From Cheilinus undulatus (lineage: Eukaryota; Chordata; Actinopteri; Labriformes; Labridae): a DNA stretch of 64,000 nucleotides. Below the pieces are notes generated by a model, which was not told the DNA's origin, made no database searches, and saw nothing but the letters and a program-made list of their open reading frames with translations. The stretch lies in assembly GCF_018320785.1 (NCBI RefSeq), contig NC_054872.1:24324769-24388768 (forward strand). Reading direction: 5' to 3'. Positions 13,462 through 26,854 of the stretch are shown piece after piece (position 1 is the first letter of the stretch; each line of letters opens with the position of its first letter). Position numbers and translations under genes: made by a program.

Positions 13462-14447
13462 ATGCCTGGCACAAAAGAGCTCTCAGAAGACCTATGATCA
13501 AGAATTGTTGACTTGCATGAAGCTGGAAAGGGTTACAAAAGTATCTCTAACAGCCTTGATGTTCATGTGTCCACAGTGAGACAGACTGTCTACAAATGGA
13601 GAAAGTTCAGCACTGTTGCTACTCTCCCTAGGCGTGGTCGTCCTGTAAAGATGACTGCAAGAGCAAAGTGCAGAATGCTCAATGAGGTGAAGAAGAATCC
13701 TAGAGTGTCAGCTAAAGACTTACAGAAATCTCTGGCACATTCTAACATTTGTGTTGACAAATCTACAATAAGTAAAACATTAAAAAAGAATGGAGTTCAT
13801 GGGAGGACACCATGGAGGAAGACACTGCTGTCCAAAAAAAACATTGCTGCACGTTTGAAGTTTGCAAAAGAGCACCTGGATGTTCCACAGCACTACTGGC
13901 AAAATATTCTGTGGACAGATGAAACCAAAACTGAGTTGTCTGGAAGGAACACACACCATTATGTGTGGAGAAAAAAAGGCACAGCACACCAACATCAAAA
14001 CCTCATCCCAACTGTCAAATATGGTGGAGGGGCCATCATGGTTTGGGGCTGCTTTGTTGCCTCAGGGCCTGGACGGATTGCTGTCATTGACAGAAAAATT
14101 AATTCCAAGTTTATCAAGACATTTTGCAGGAAAACTTAAGACCATCTGTCCACCAACTGAAGCTCAACAGAGGATGGGTGATGCAACAGGACAATGACCC
14201 AAAGCACAGAAGTAAATCAACAACAGAATGGCTTCAACAGAAGAAAATATGCCTTCTGGAGTGGCCCAGTCAGAGTCCTGACCTAAACCTGATTGAGATG
14301 CTGTGGCATGACCTCAAGAGAGTGATCCACACTAGACATCCCAAGAAAATTGCTGAACTGAAACAGTTTTGTAAAGGTCTAATCTGCAACTACAGGAAAC
14401 GTTTGGTTGAGGTTATTGCTGCCAAAGGAGGGTCAACCAGTTATTAG
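13462..14447 (+). pseudogene. Tc1 transposase, inactivated
   Basis: A DDE transposase with N-terminal helix-turn-helix ([21 protein letters not shown]) and the catalytic motifs WTDETK, QQDNDPKH and SPDLNLIE all still recognisable. Two lesions are visible: an in-frame TGA at 13495-13497, 11 codons after the likely ATG, and a frameshift near 14111 consistent with loss of one base, after which the frame continues to a TAG at 14445-14447. Confidence 0.88.
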
Positions 14448-14719
14448 CCTTGGGGTTCACATACTTTTTACACCCTGCACTGTGAATGTTTACATGTTTT
14501 GTTCAATAAAAACATGATCATTTTCATGATCATGATCAACATATCATTTTTTGTGCGGTATTAGTTTAAGCAGACTGTGTTTGTCTATTGTTGTGACCTA
14601 GATGAAGATCAGAACACATTTTATGACCAATTCATGCAGAAATCTAAGAAATCCTAAAGGGTTCACATACTTTTTCTTGCAACTGTATACTCCAGTAATA
14701 CGCATAGGGAAGAATATAC

Positions 14720-15500
14720 AATCCCAATCCCAAAAAAGTTGGGGCACTGAGTAAAATGAAAAATGAAAACAGAATGCAAGCACCCAAATTTTTTTTTCAC
14801 AGTATAACATAAATGACATATTAGATGTTTAAACCAAGGTATTTTACAATTTCATGAAAATATTAGTTAATGTTGAATTGGTGGCAGCGATACATCTAGA
14901 AAAAGTTGGGATGGGGCAACAGAAGGCTTGCAAAATAAGTGCTACTACTGTAAAACAGCTGGAGGAGCATTTTGCAACTAATTAGGTCAGCAACAGGTCT
15001 GGGTATAAAAAGAGTATTTTAGAGAGGCAAAGTCTCTCAGGAGTAAAGACTGGCAGACATTCACAAGTTTCCAAAAGACTCCATCTAAAAGTTATGGAAC
15101 AGTTTCAGGAAAATGTTCCCCAATGTGAAACTGCAAAGACTTTGAATGTCCTAGAATCTACAGTACATAAAATCTGCAAAAAATTCAAGAGCATTCTGAG
15201 TAATCTCTGTGCACAAAGACAAGACTGCAAGTAAATATTTGATGCTCATGATCTTCGCGACCTCGGGCAGCACTGCATTAACAACAGACAAGATTCTGTA
15301 CTGGAAATGACTGCATTGGCCCAGGAACACTTTCAGAAATCATTGTCTTTGACACGATTCAATGTGCCATCCACAAATGCAAGTTAAAGCTGTATCATGC
15401 AGAACCAGAAACGCTTTCTTCTCTGGGCCAAAGCTAATTTAAAACAGACTGAACGGGCAAAATGGAAAGGTGTTCCAACTTTTGTGGAATTGAGGTTGTG
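14720..15500 (+). mobile_element. Decayed Tc1-like element, 3'-truncated
   Basis: From memory of a common fish family, the order of CCAAAAAAGTTGGGGCA, GGTATAAAAAGAG, TCTACAGTACATAAAATC and GCACTGCATTAACAACAGAC matches the 5' half of a Tc1-like element. It ends near CTTCTCTGGGCCAAAGC and AAATGGAAAGGTG. Many stops; no usable transposase frame. It lies directly beside the Tc1 element ending at 14685. Confidence 0.6.
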
Positions 15501-18500
15501 TTTACAATTACGCTCATGACTCAAAATAAAATAGGTATGCAGTCTCCAGCCTTAGATTTCAAAAATCAATATTTGGTGGACTACCTTAAGGTGGTCTCTA
15601 AAAAATGTAAAAGAACCAGGGAAAAGCAGATTTTTCAGGGGACTTTAATTTTTCTCCTGAGCTCTATCTACAGTTTCTAGTTATATCAAAAAAGATAGAG
15701 ATGATGCTGCAGCACTCAAGTGTGAAATAAGGATTCCATACATAGAAGCAGAAAATTCTAACTATTTTTTACAAGGGATTTTTCCCAGCATAGAATTGTG
15801 ATGAAACTGCCTGCAACATCCACATCACTGCAAATTCAGTTTGGCTGACTCTGATGTTCTCACTTTCAACTGAAGATTTCATGAACTCTCTGAAAACCCA
15901 TGCTAATAAAAAAAGTGATTTTAGTCAAAATTTGTATGCCAAGTCTTTCTTTATACCTGTAAATGTGGGCTCAACAGGTCTAGAAAACGCTCCACTGACT
16001 GATTTATGGCCAGCTGGCACTGGTGCAACCACAGCTGCTATGACCTACCCATAACACACCATCAACGGCAGCTGTCACAGCTCTGTGTTAGCGAGGTGCC
16101 ACGCGACAGGAAGCAAGACAAAATGTCTTCATATCAACAACAATAAACTGGGATGAGGCATGCAACCTAGGAGCTATTTAAGTGAGTGGATGTCTCCTAA
16201 AAGAGCTTAGTTTTAGTTGGATTTCATGCTGTGAAGGCCCCAAACCCTCAAACCCTATGCTCTTTTAAATCAGCCCACCACACATTATCCATGCACTGTT
16301 ACACTTTAATGCGCTTCAATTTCCACTGTCCCAATAAAGTTTATGTGAAAGAGTGTCAGTCTAATAAGCGTGAGGTACATCAGCACGATAAGTGTGTGGG
16401 TTCACGGCTGGGTCTCTGTGGACTTTTCTGCCCAGAGGGACCGCTGGTCAAACCAGAAATACCACTTCCCCTGAGAGTGCAGGCATCACGGCACAAAGAC
16501 AAGCGAAGCCTGCATCTGTTACACCACCAGGGAAGAAAAATGCCCTGAAGAAGACTGTTTGGACTTTTAGAGAAGTGTCAGCGGTTCAGATTTCACTGGA
16601 AGAGCACTACAGGCAGCTCTAACAACAGGTCGGGTATCAAAACTGCAATCCTGGCCTAATCCTGAACCCTGACTTGGGTGACCTCAGCATTTGTTACAAC
16701 ACTTCATGAGAGGGGCTGGTGAAACTGGCTGGAACTTTGTTGACACAGGAAAAAGGTAGAGAAACACGGCCAGTGGGCTAAATATATCCAGCTCAGGAGG
16801 CTTTTCTTTCCTCTGGGTGGAGAAGCACTCACAGCATCACTCTTGTAGACCCACTTTGTGCAGTCTGGAGCTTGCTACCTCGGGGAAGAAAGAACACGGA
16901 GTGAAACGTCTGCAACTCGCAGCGCTGCTTATTTCTTTGTTGGATAATTACACATCTGTGTGAGTGTGCTCCAGCTCCAGTCTCATACTCCTTCACATCC
17001 CGGCTTTAAACACCAGCCCATCTGTGCTGAATGATACATTTTGGAGTCCATTATTCAAGTAAAACATATGCTTTTAAGTGATAATGAGCATAATAGCCCT
17101 GTCATTTTCGACCAGCACATCAACAGGATATTTTGGAGCTTAGTTGTAATATATATACAGCCTTCATATGGAAATGAGGCACTCTTTCATGTTTGAGAAG
17201 ATTTTTCTACTTTTTCTTCCACACAAAGCTGCCAACGCTCCTTGCTGAAAACCAGCTTATTGTATGCCATTACGTCATGCAAGTCCCGCCTGGCTGGTAG
17301 CTGATTCCCACTCCACATCAAACTTGCAGGCAGCAAGCAGGGATGCCACTTTGATCAAAATGGACTTGCCAGAGTCTGAAAGATCAATACCACATTAATA
17401 ACACCTGGCTGAAGGAGCTGTGAAGCCTGCACTCATTCTGCCGCTGCAGCAGAGGGTAGAGAAAGAGGAAGGCCAGGGCAGGCTGATGACTGTAAATCTT
17501 TCAGTCTTGGCATCTGTTCCTGGTGCTGGAAGGTCTCAGGGTAACCCTGAAGAGCTCAGAGTGTCTCTCTCTCCAGTCCAGGCTAGCATCAGTGTCAGAG
17601 CTGAGTCACTCTGCACTGTGGGACCTTTTCTGAGTGTGCTTTACTTCAGCTATCACAGGCAAAGACACAGCAGAGGAAAGATGATCATTTGCACTTGCAT
17701 AAACACAAAAATTAGTGCAACGTGGCAAGAACTAAAGGGGTTACAGCATGCCAGAGATTGGAAATCGAGTTTGCGGCTCGGACTCAAGACACACTTATGA
17801 GGCACCAATCTCATAACCAATCTTTAATTCTTTATTTTCCTGGTGCATTTTTAAGACCAGCTAAATGTCATTTATTCACTTCACGTGTAACCCTCCATGT
17901 TTGGTACAATGCTGCCAGCTCAGGGTGTACACAGTACAGGTGGTCTTCACATTCAAGAAGGGTGCTTTAAACCCCTTGCTCCCTACACAACACAGGTTAC
18001 AGCAGGTAAAATGACAGAGTGTTCAGCTAGGGGAGGAAGTCTAAATATTTAAAAAAGCGAGAGTAAGAAGTCAACCTCTGGAGTAACTCCTCAAGCTTGA
18101 TTTATAATACAATGCACATTTCACTTAATCAATTTTGTAGCTCGAATTATTTCATCAAGCCAATACACACCTGTGTATAAGATGCACATCCTTTATAATA
18201 CAGTCTATGAGGCAGACAGAGAGCAGTGTATGATGTAGAGAGTGTAAAGTAAAGTAGAGATAGAAAGACATGAACATAGCAGCCAAACAAGGCATGAACT
18301 GTGACAGTAAAAGTTTACTGTCAGGTTCTAGAAATAACCGAATTGACCACTACAGTAACCAACTTTTTTTCTAGTCCTATTGACATGCCCTCCACAATCA
18401 TAACTTCTACTAATAACTAACTTACAGCAAAAACACTACAGACCAACTGCAACCAAAATGCAAAAAAAATCTAGTTTTAGTCCGTTAATGGTCTTTAAGG

Positions 18501-21500
18501 GACACTGTTAGTTATTAACAGATTCACATTTTCAAAGGTGTGTTAAGGTAATACGTTTATTTCTGATTAGGGGTATAAGGTTAAGTGGATGAGGATGGAT
18601 CCATAAATAAGTTGATAAAGATTCTATCAAACTGATGCAAAGTCAAATCATTGATCTGAACATTTATTTTATCAGTGTACTTTAATTTCGAGATACCTTC
18701 TGCAATGCTAGCAACAAAAAAGAAAAGATGAATTTGTCTACCATGTTGCTATTTCTTTAATCCATAGGATCATAGTCTAAAATACCATACTAGTTAAAAA
18801 AAATGCCCAAAAAAAAAAATCTTCTGTCACTATTGCCAGTATAACAGCAGTGTTGGGAATGTCTGATACAGGCTAAACTGAGAAAAAACTGATTGTGCAA
18901 CATCTAATCTTAAATATAAACTTGACCAAACATATCTTTAACTAACTTTTAGCAAAGCATGAATAAATAAAAACAGCATACTCAAAACTACTACTAAAAA
19001 AGAGATGGCTAGAAAAGCGCTGCTTAAATCATTATATGCAGCTCACTGCAGCCAAGATTTCTCTTAATTTTGTTACGTTCCTTATCATACTCCTTACATA
19101 ATTCACAGCTGTTACAGATGATGCAGATGGTAAACAGCAACAGAGAAAACGCAAAAACAGGAAAAGGCAACATTTAGATGAAGTCTGGACCTTTGTCATT
19201 AGTATTGCAAGAGATGGCAGTATTTAGCTGCAACAAAAATGCTATGTCAATGGATAAATTAATGAATGAATGGCTTGATGAATGAATGAATGAATGAATG
19301 AATGAATGATTGAATGAATGATTTGGAAGAGGGGCCACTAAAGGGCTGACAAATTTGAAATCTCTGAAGTAACTAAAAATGTGAAAATTTTGCAGCGACA
19401 GTAGAAAACCTCCCTAAGGGGGCCCCATCTGACAGCACTCACTCTTAAGCTGCTTCTCCATCAAGTGGTCCTGTTTGAAACCCAATACGTGACCACATAT
19501 CAATATCAACGGTCCAGATAACAGTATGGATCTCTGTTGAGTCAAGATATCCCTTATTTAAGCAGATATTAGACTGTTTTTTGTTTTTTTTTCACACTTT
19601 CATCCCACTCCTCATAGAGCAGGCAGCCATGTTTGTTTTGCAGCCCGGTTGAGCAGTCATGTCGTGCACTGAAAGTGACATTAGAGCAAACCCCTACTGT
19701 GTGTGCAGATCCACTCTTGGGATGGGTAGGTAAGCTTGCATCCTACAGAAGGATGCCAAAATAGTGAGACGGTACAGGTCCGATATTTGGAAACCCTTTC
19801 TAACTTTTGATAACAGCAATGCTGATAAACTGAACCAGATGGCTAGGTGGAAATAACCTTATGTGTACTATTAATGTCACATACATTATTCCTATGAAAA
19901 CCTATAGGCCAATAAAATATTTTCAAGAAGAATGGAGAGGAATGCTCACTCTTGGAAGTTAAAAAAGGAAAGAGGAGGAGAGATGGTGAGGAAAAAAGAA
20001 AGCCAGAGAGTTGTAAGTGGAACAGATAATGACAAGTACTTAATGGTTAATAACTGAAAGCTCCTACGGTAGCCTTTACTATGAGGGTGAGACATTTGAA
20101 TAATATAATCTCTGCCAGCATTACATTATGGCATTTGTTCTGTGACATTTTAAATCACTCAGTCATGAACAGTATAGTGTGTCCAGGTCTTCTACTCATG
20201 ACTGAGTAACTAGATTTCACATTGAACTAAGTCAACACTGACTGTTTTTCAGAAGATTAAACATTTCAAAGGTATTTTGACTTCAGACAAAGATCTGAAC
20301 ATTTAGCTACTTTCTTGTTGTCGCTGGGTGTTGCTGTGAATTTTTGCCTTTGCTACTAACAGATTCTGTAGTGACCACTGCAAGGAGTGTGATCTTCCTA
20401 TATATATTTCTAAACATCCCCCTTTTTCCGAGAGCTCTTTGTTTACCAGCAGTATTTGATATAAGGGAGCACAGGTCACACACAGGAAGGCCAGGCTTAC
20501 ATGGCAGAGGACACACACAGCAGAACAACCCGGCTTTTGGGCACTGCCCTCTTCTGAAAGGCCATGACCTGCTCTTTCTCTTCCTGCCTCAGAAACATGA
20601 CTGCCAACTGGTTTGTGACCTTTAAGAAGAGCAAACAATCTTTCGCCTGAGTACACTGAACCTCACAATGCCTTTCACAAAGACAAAGGAAAGAAAAAAG
20701 AGGGGACTGATTTAAAAACAGAGTAATAACATGTGATAATAAAAACAGCCACAAAATACTCAGCAGGATTAATTAAGCACGATGCACATGAGCTGCAGTC
20801 TAGAACTGAGAAGTGTCTGCAAACTTAGCAGCATAGAGTAAGGTGAGATGCATTATATGAAAATAGGAAATGAGACTGGTTTGAGATAGTGGAAGCCACT
20901 GATTAGACACGCTGCACTTTGCAGCACAAGAAGATGGATAGGTTTCATCTTCAAGTCTTGTCACATGATCAGGTCCATCTACTTGAGGTCTTTTCTCCTC
21001 GTAGCCATAAAATACAACAGATCACAGACAAAAAATGTAATTCTCTTATAGACACAGTGCTCAATAACTCATGCCAGTGCTAGAGGCAGAATGCAGAGCA
21101 AGGATGAGTCCTGCTATGCCTTTCCGCAAAAACAAAAACTTAAAGTCCTGACCATCTATGTGAATATATTGATCTGCCATTCTGTATTCTTTTGTACAAG
21201 TAAAAAACTCTCCCCCTTTCCTTCCCTTCTCTCTCTTTGATGCAATTTTCCATCTGCTGTCTGAATTACTGCCCGTGATCCCACAAAGATGGAAATCAAC
21301 CAGTCTTTTTCAGGAGTCTGATTTGAGGCCCAATCCCTCCCGCCCCTCACCCTCTTTCCCCAGATGGTGGCCTAACTCCTGCAGGGAACACTTCCACTTT
21401 GTGGCTCTTTCTGCAACTCTGGGATGTTGTGGTGCGAGACATTTCCAACATAAAGGTTACAATCTTCTTCCCTTATAATGAAACACTGTCTCAGCCTCTT

Positions 21501-24500
21501 CTTTCAGAGAGAAACCTATTATATTAAGCACATCTAATGGAGTCTTAAGGCACAATAACACAGCTACAAAAAGAGGCTGTGAGATGAATAATGTAACAAT
21601 AATTCAATAAAAATGGCATTTAAAGTGTCTTTTAAAGAGTCTTTGGCTCTTGTACTGAATAATTTTGAACTCTTTTAAACAGAGCATTCAAAGGCATTTT
21701 CTCATCTGAAAAGAATTCCATAATTCAAATATATTCAGTTTACTTTACCTAAGAAAATAAAAGAATCTCTCTCCATTTTCAAATTCCGTCTAAAAACCCA
21801 TCATTTCAAACTTGCATAGCCAGTCTGACTGTTGCATACACAATGTTTCTCAGTGTTTTTATCCATTAATATTTTCTCTACTTATACGTCTTAGTTATGT
21901 GTCTTGTTTAACTCTGGCTGGGGCTGGGGACACACCAAAAAGAAACAAACATCAGGAAGCTCCCATTCAAGCATTTATCAACAAGCTATGCTTCAAGCCA
22001 GCATGCTCTCCTAATGCCAATGCCTCAAAAGCTTACTTATCATTTATAACATAGACACATTTGTAACAAGATAGGTAGGTACATATTTTCCATTCAAATG
22101 CTAAAAGCAAAGAGACAGAGAAACACAACCCAGCAGAGCTAAGATAAACCATGATAACATTAATTTTCTTAACGGTCATACGTTTTATTCTTCATTTAAA
22201 CCCTAAGAGGCCAAATGCCTTGTGTTTAGTTAAAGCACCCAATTAGTACCTTAAAAATGATCTCTGTTATCTAGATCATCAAAAGCATATAAACTAAAAG
22301 AACATCTTCATAAGAGAAGTGCTAACAAGAAATGAATTTAAGTAATTGCAATCGGATTCCTAAACACTATCTAGACTCCACAAAAACATTGGCAACGATT
22401 CACAATCACATTCTTGCAATTTCTGGTGTTTACAGATTTATTGACGTGGCACGGGTAAGGAGCAAGAGCCCTGATTTGAACCTATTCCACCTACAATGTA
22501 GAACATTTAGGCATGTTTGAGCCAAAATGGGGGCTGAATTAAGGCCTGTAATGGAGAATAAGCCCACCTGAGGGCACCATTGAGCGGAACGGTGGACTGA
22601 CACAAGCCAGGCCATGCACTGGATATCCTCGCATATTATCAGGAGCATGGGAAAATAATCTGTTGAAAGAAAAACAAAGTCCACACCTTTAGGGCACAGT
22701 AAAGGGTGGATGTGGGGAGTTAGCACGGCCTATGGTACCGTCCAGGCAGGAAGCAGGGTTTCCATAAGGCCCTGGTCCTACAGTTGATGTCTCAAAGGTT
22801 TGAAAACCACTGGTAGCCTCTGGACCTATCATCAGGGGTGACAGGGCACCAGAGAAAAAAAACGCCAATGAGCTTCACTTTAGCTGCCAAGTTCTTGGAC
22901 GTAATAATTTGTGATGTTTTACAACAAGAAATAACTTGACAGGTACTAGTACTTATATTTCTCCTGTCACAGAATTAAATCATAGTTAAAACTTTTGGTA
23001 TTAAAGCAGCATTATACACATGTACAGGACAAAGACTGCTTTGTCCACAGGGGGCACCAAAACCCACACAAACCAGAAGCTCCTCACAGGAGCTTTAAGT
23101 AGTAAACGCTTAATGAATAATTACAAATTGTTGATTTGATGAACACCTATCTTTGCAGGTCTACTGTCATATATATGTCAGCATGCTGTTTGTGGCCATA
23201 TATTGCTCCCCAGCACTCCTGCTGATGTATGTGCTACAGAAACATGAAACCCTAAAGAATTATACATTTCCTGCCACACTTTAAGTCAGTCTAGACAGCG
23301 CCAATCTTTTCATCTGGCTTCAAGTGTTATCTTATTCACTGAGATTAGCAAAAAAAAAAGGATACTCTGCCTAAACTTTAGATCAAACTGGGAAATGAGT
23401 CATGAGAAGGGGGATAATTACACCACTCAGTTGACAACATTTGCTGCTAATAGAGGAGACAGATGGTAAGTGAACATCCATTCAATTCCCATAAGAGACA
23501 ACAGAAAGTTAAAGTGTCATATTGGAAGAAAAAACCCACAGAACTGCACACAGAAGCTGAACTTTAGAGCTCATAACCTCCCTGTACATGACCACATATG
23601 ATGCAAGTGGGATGCTTTTTTTCTACCCACTACAGTCAGTGCAGTGCAGCAGAGAGCCTCCATATTTCATAGCCTCTAATAATTTCACTTCCCCTGAACT
23701 GACAGACTGGACCGGCCGCGTCATAAGCAAGAAAGACTTATGGGAAATATGGATTAGATCAGGTGAAAAAGGCAAGAAATCCCCCAAAGGAGCACACAGC
23801 CTTAACTATTATTAAGCATTCAAGGCTGAGGTGTGGTCTTCACACAATTACAGCAATAAAAGGTGTTTAAATCAAAGGAGAAGATTGTAGGAGTCAAGGC
23901 TGTGTTTATGCTCCTTAGATTCTCCTCCTCATGAGTGGAGAAGCATGAAGGAAGCCTGGAAGAGGAGCAGAAGACACGATAACTAGCAGGTAAGTAGTCA
24001 GCAAAAAGATAGCATACTCTGGTTAAAAACCCGGCAAACAAAAAGGAAATCATGTTAATTTTTGTTGACTGGCATTCTCACACAGCTGAGCCAAGCGTCA
24101 CCGTTCCAGTGAGCTCTTTTAATTACCTGTGAGTGATTTAATTCCTCATATGTCGCAGCCCATTCCTCTTAATGATCTGCTTCATTCAACTCTCGACAAT
24201 ACACAACCTGCTTGCATAGTTTTGTTGATTTTGTGTTGTTTTTTTGCAGCACCTTTCACAATATAAATGCTTCACCGTAAAGGGCGGTTTCCCCTCATTT
24301 CTCCTGGCAGAAGATAAATGCCAGAGAAGAACACTGATGTGAGCAGAAAATTTCACTGAAAAAGTCAAGTCTCCTCCTGATCCCGGCATAATGGGGCTTT
24401 TCTTTTACATGCATGTGCGCTGTGCCGCATTGTTATACTGTGTTAAAGGAGCCTGCAGTGTAAATGTCATCAATATTACTCCCTTATTACCCTGGTTTTA

Positions 24501-25636
24501 TGTGCTACGGGCTAAAATTATGCATGTGTGTGTATGGGAGTGTGTGACAAAGAGACTTGAAAAGGCCCACGACATTTTAGCTTTCATTAAAAAAGCCCAG
24601 AATGCAGCTTTGTAAAAACATTACATGAATGACTAACAGTAGGTAGGGAATAAAAGCTTATTTCGAAAAGATGAATATAAAAAGGTCTATGTCAGATTCC
24701 TGCAAAAGGCTTTATTTTTACCAGTCTCCCCCTCTCTTTGCATCTCTCCTGTGAGGCAGACTTTCAAATTTCCCAACATGTAGATCTAATTATGTTTTAA
24801 GGGAGTAATAGAAGAAAATGCAGTATTTTGATCCTTGTATCTGAAAAACAAATTGTTGCAATGGTCCTCTATCTGCATGCAAAACAGAAGAACTACTGTG
24901 ACAACCTTTGTTGGCCACTTATTTTTGTCATTTTCCTCACATTTGAGATACTGTGCAAGCACAAAGACAAAATCCAGAATCTTTGGGAATTTAATAACAA
25001 AAATAAATCAGTTACAAAGCTGCTTATATTCAGAAGCATCCCTAGAACTTATCTTTTCAACTCAACCCCATGGAGCATCTCCAGGTTGTGCATATCATCA
25101 CAGAATGGGCTCATACTGCTTGGATTTGGGAGGGAAAAATCCCCTAAAGGTCGTACAAATGTCAGTCTGTACGTTTAAAGGGAGAGCTCTGTGTCTAGCT
25201 GAACTAACATCTAAGTTTGGGATCACAACGTCATCCCTTGCAGGCTACCTGCGCCTTTAAATACGCCACAGTAATAACAAAAACAGCTCAAGCAGCGTAG
25301 AGCCATGCACTGAGCTGTTCTGGGAAATGGGAGCTTTCCTCTGAACACCCAGATCCAGTCTAACAAAATAACCAAGTACCTTTGCATTAAAACTTATAGC
25401 CTCAGTTTACAAAGTTATTCAAAGAACATGCTTGAATTTTCTGCTTTGATTGCTAACACAGTCCCAGAAGAAAGCAGCGGTTAAGCCACAGGTAAACGCA
25501 GAAACGTGTGAGGTTAAGGCAGCACAAAGTTGTTACCTCCACCAGAACTGCTCTGTTTTTTAGTCCAGCGGAGTTTCACCCACATGTCAAAACTTCCAAA
25601 CTACGTCCTAGAGGCTGAGATGTAGATGTGCCTTAC
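15501..25636. other. Non-coding DNA, probably intron 1 of the candidate phosphatase gene
   Basis: About 10 kb with no exon that could be tied to a gene. Frames at 20303-20754 and 24828-25260 are open but lack domains and matching splice context. One AATG microsatellite is listed separately. The stretch 24060-24600 is varied and non-repetitive and may contain regulatory sequence. Confidence 0.35.
19257..19322. repeat. AATG tetranucleotide microsatellite
   Basis: Repeated ATGA units with two interruptions (GGCTTG and ATTG). Confidence 0.9.
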
Positions 25637-25706
25637 CTGTTGGCCCTTCAATGCCATCGGCGTAGATCTGAACAGTCAAAATGAGCAGAAAGGCGCAGGT
25701 GTTCAT
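25637..25706 (-). CDS. Signal-peptide exon; candidate exon 1 of an R2B receptor tyrosine phosphatase
   Basis: ATG at 25706-25704 opens 23 codons, [18 protein letters not shown] and then IEGPT, ending in the strong donor ACAG|GTAAGG in phase 1. This is the usual structure of an extracellular-protein signal exon. CpG-richer DNA lies upstream (25730-26040) as expected for a promoter. The peptide resembles the PTPRU/PTPRK leader followed by a Gly-Gly-Cys or Gly-Cys junction, and the GMEB1-like gene lies upstream on the same strand, as GMEB1 and PTPRU do on human 1p35. The next exon is not within 25.6 kb, so the gene would have a very long first intron, as these genes do. The exon is likely; the family is a guess. 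Confidence 0.45.
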
Positions 25707-26050
25707 CGCGTAGCTGTTTTAGTCCACTTTAAATGTGCACCAGGAATCATTGCATTCAGTCCGCGAGGTCCGGGCGCGTGAGCAGGTAGAGCCGAGCACA
25801 TCTACTCCAGCAATTCTCAGCGAGAGGAGTTTCACAGACACTGAGGGAGACAGGGCAGAGCTAGTTCTGCAAACTGACGTCAGGGTAAACAGTTCAGGGA
25901 AGAGATTTCTTCCCAAGCCCACTTTTGCTTTCCCAACCTCCACTTCATTTTCAAGCACAACCAAAGTATGAGCTGGGCGCCTCCAAGCGGCAGAGGGTGG
26001 ATACGACACCTGAGTATTCAAATGGCGGCGATGCAAAACCTTGACCGAGT
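25707..26050 (-). promoter_or_regulatory. Probable 5' UTR and promoter of the signal-peptide exon
   Basis: This block is richer in GC and CpG (for example GGTCCGGGCGCGTGAGC on the plus strand near 25770) than the flanking AT-rich DNA. It lies immediately upstream of the minus-strand ATG. No TATA box was recognised. Confidence 0.35.
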
Positions 26051-26429
26051 GTACACCTACAGGATACAGGCCTGTCTTTGTAGGGACCATGACACTAAAG
26101 TACAGGTGTTTTTACATAATAATAAATACATATTTTCATTTAGTCAGTCACACTGAAAGTTAATTTTGTGCCACTGTCAGCTCTCTCTATATGTATTCTC
26201 TATCACTATGATATAATCATGTGTTTATATTATATTGTGTAGGTCAGTTATATTTTTGTTTAGTTATTTAGTGTTTAAAGTAAATATGTCCTCTAAGCTC
26301 CCTAAATATAAATTGACAAATAAATAAATGTGATTCATTAGTACTATTTGACAGCAGTGTGTCCCCTTTACATGGGTCCTGCAGAGGCTCAGCTTTTCAG
26401 ACATCCATGAAGGTTTAGGGGTCCAAGTA

Positions 26430-26592
26430 AAAATGCTCAAGAACAGGGCGTGCAGATGGCGCTACCCATGTATGCTGGTGGCCCGGGTTCAAATCCAGCC
26501 TGTGGCCCTTTACCGCATGTCTCTTCCCCTGTTCCAAGTCTACCGACTGTCCTTCCTCTATCAAATAAAGGCATGAAAAGGCCCAAAAAATG
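26430..26592 (+). mobile_element. tRNA-derived SINE
   Basis: A tRNA-like head (GATGGCGCTACCCATG) with a pol III B-box-like GGTTCAAATCC at 26486-26496, then the body GCCTGTGGCCCTTTACCGCA and the tail ATAAAGGCATGAAAAGGCCC. This body is common in fish genomes. It is the best preserved of three copies in the window. Confidence 0.65.
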
Positions 26593-26854
26593 ACTCTTAA
26601 AACTAAAGCTTGGGAACCACCTTCCTTAGGGTTGGAATTAAGATTTTGCAATGGAGCCATGCAATAAATTCAACAATTAAAAACTTTTGTTGGTCTCTGA
26701 CTTTTAATTTTTCTGCTTTTTGAATAAGAAGTAACTCATACCCATCCAGGAAAGGTTTTATCATTTGGAGGCCCCCGCTAAAGGCCGATATGAGGAAGAA
26801 ACAGATTTTTACAAAGTAATGCCAATCAAACAAAAATATGTTATGTAAAATAAG

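Larger units (their letters stand above)
12339..14685 (+). mobile_element. Tc1/mariner element with both ends and TA target sites, interrupted by a hAT
   Basis: The left end CAGTTGCAAGAAAAAGTA (12339) pairs with the right end TACTTTTTCTTGCAACTG (ending 14685). Both are flanked by TA (12337-12338, 14686-14687). The inverted repeats continue as GTGAACC/GGGTTCAC. Without the nested insert the element would be about 1.5 kb, normal for Tc1. Confidence 0.92.

Noticed and set aside
20303..20754. Overlapping minus-strand frames up to 117 codons
   Set aside because: Composition is ordinary intronic sequence, three frames are open by chance, and no motif is recognisable.
23040..23110. CAGGGGGCACCAAAACC-type motif
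   Set aside because: It resembles common dispersed fish repeats, but no ends or duplications were found, so no element was called.
24828..25260. Two overlapping plus-strand frames of 116 and 141 codons
   Set aside because: No domain, biased codon use or splice support, and they lie within non-coding DNA.
25719..26090. 123-codon minus-strand frame upstream of the signal-peptide exon
   Set aside because: It lies in CpG-rich 5' flank, where stops are rare, and shows no domain. The signal-peptide ATG at 25706 is in a better context.
26486..26496. B-box-like sequence suggesting a tRNA gene
   Set aside because: No cloverleaf could be drawn around it and it continues into a SINE body, so it is a SINE promoter relic.
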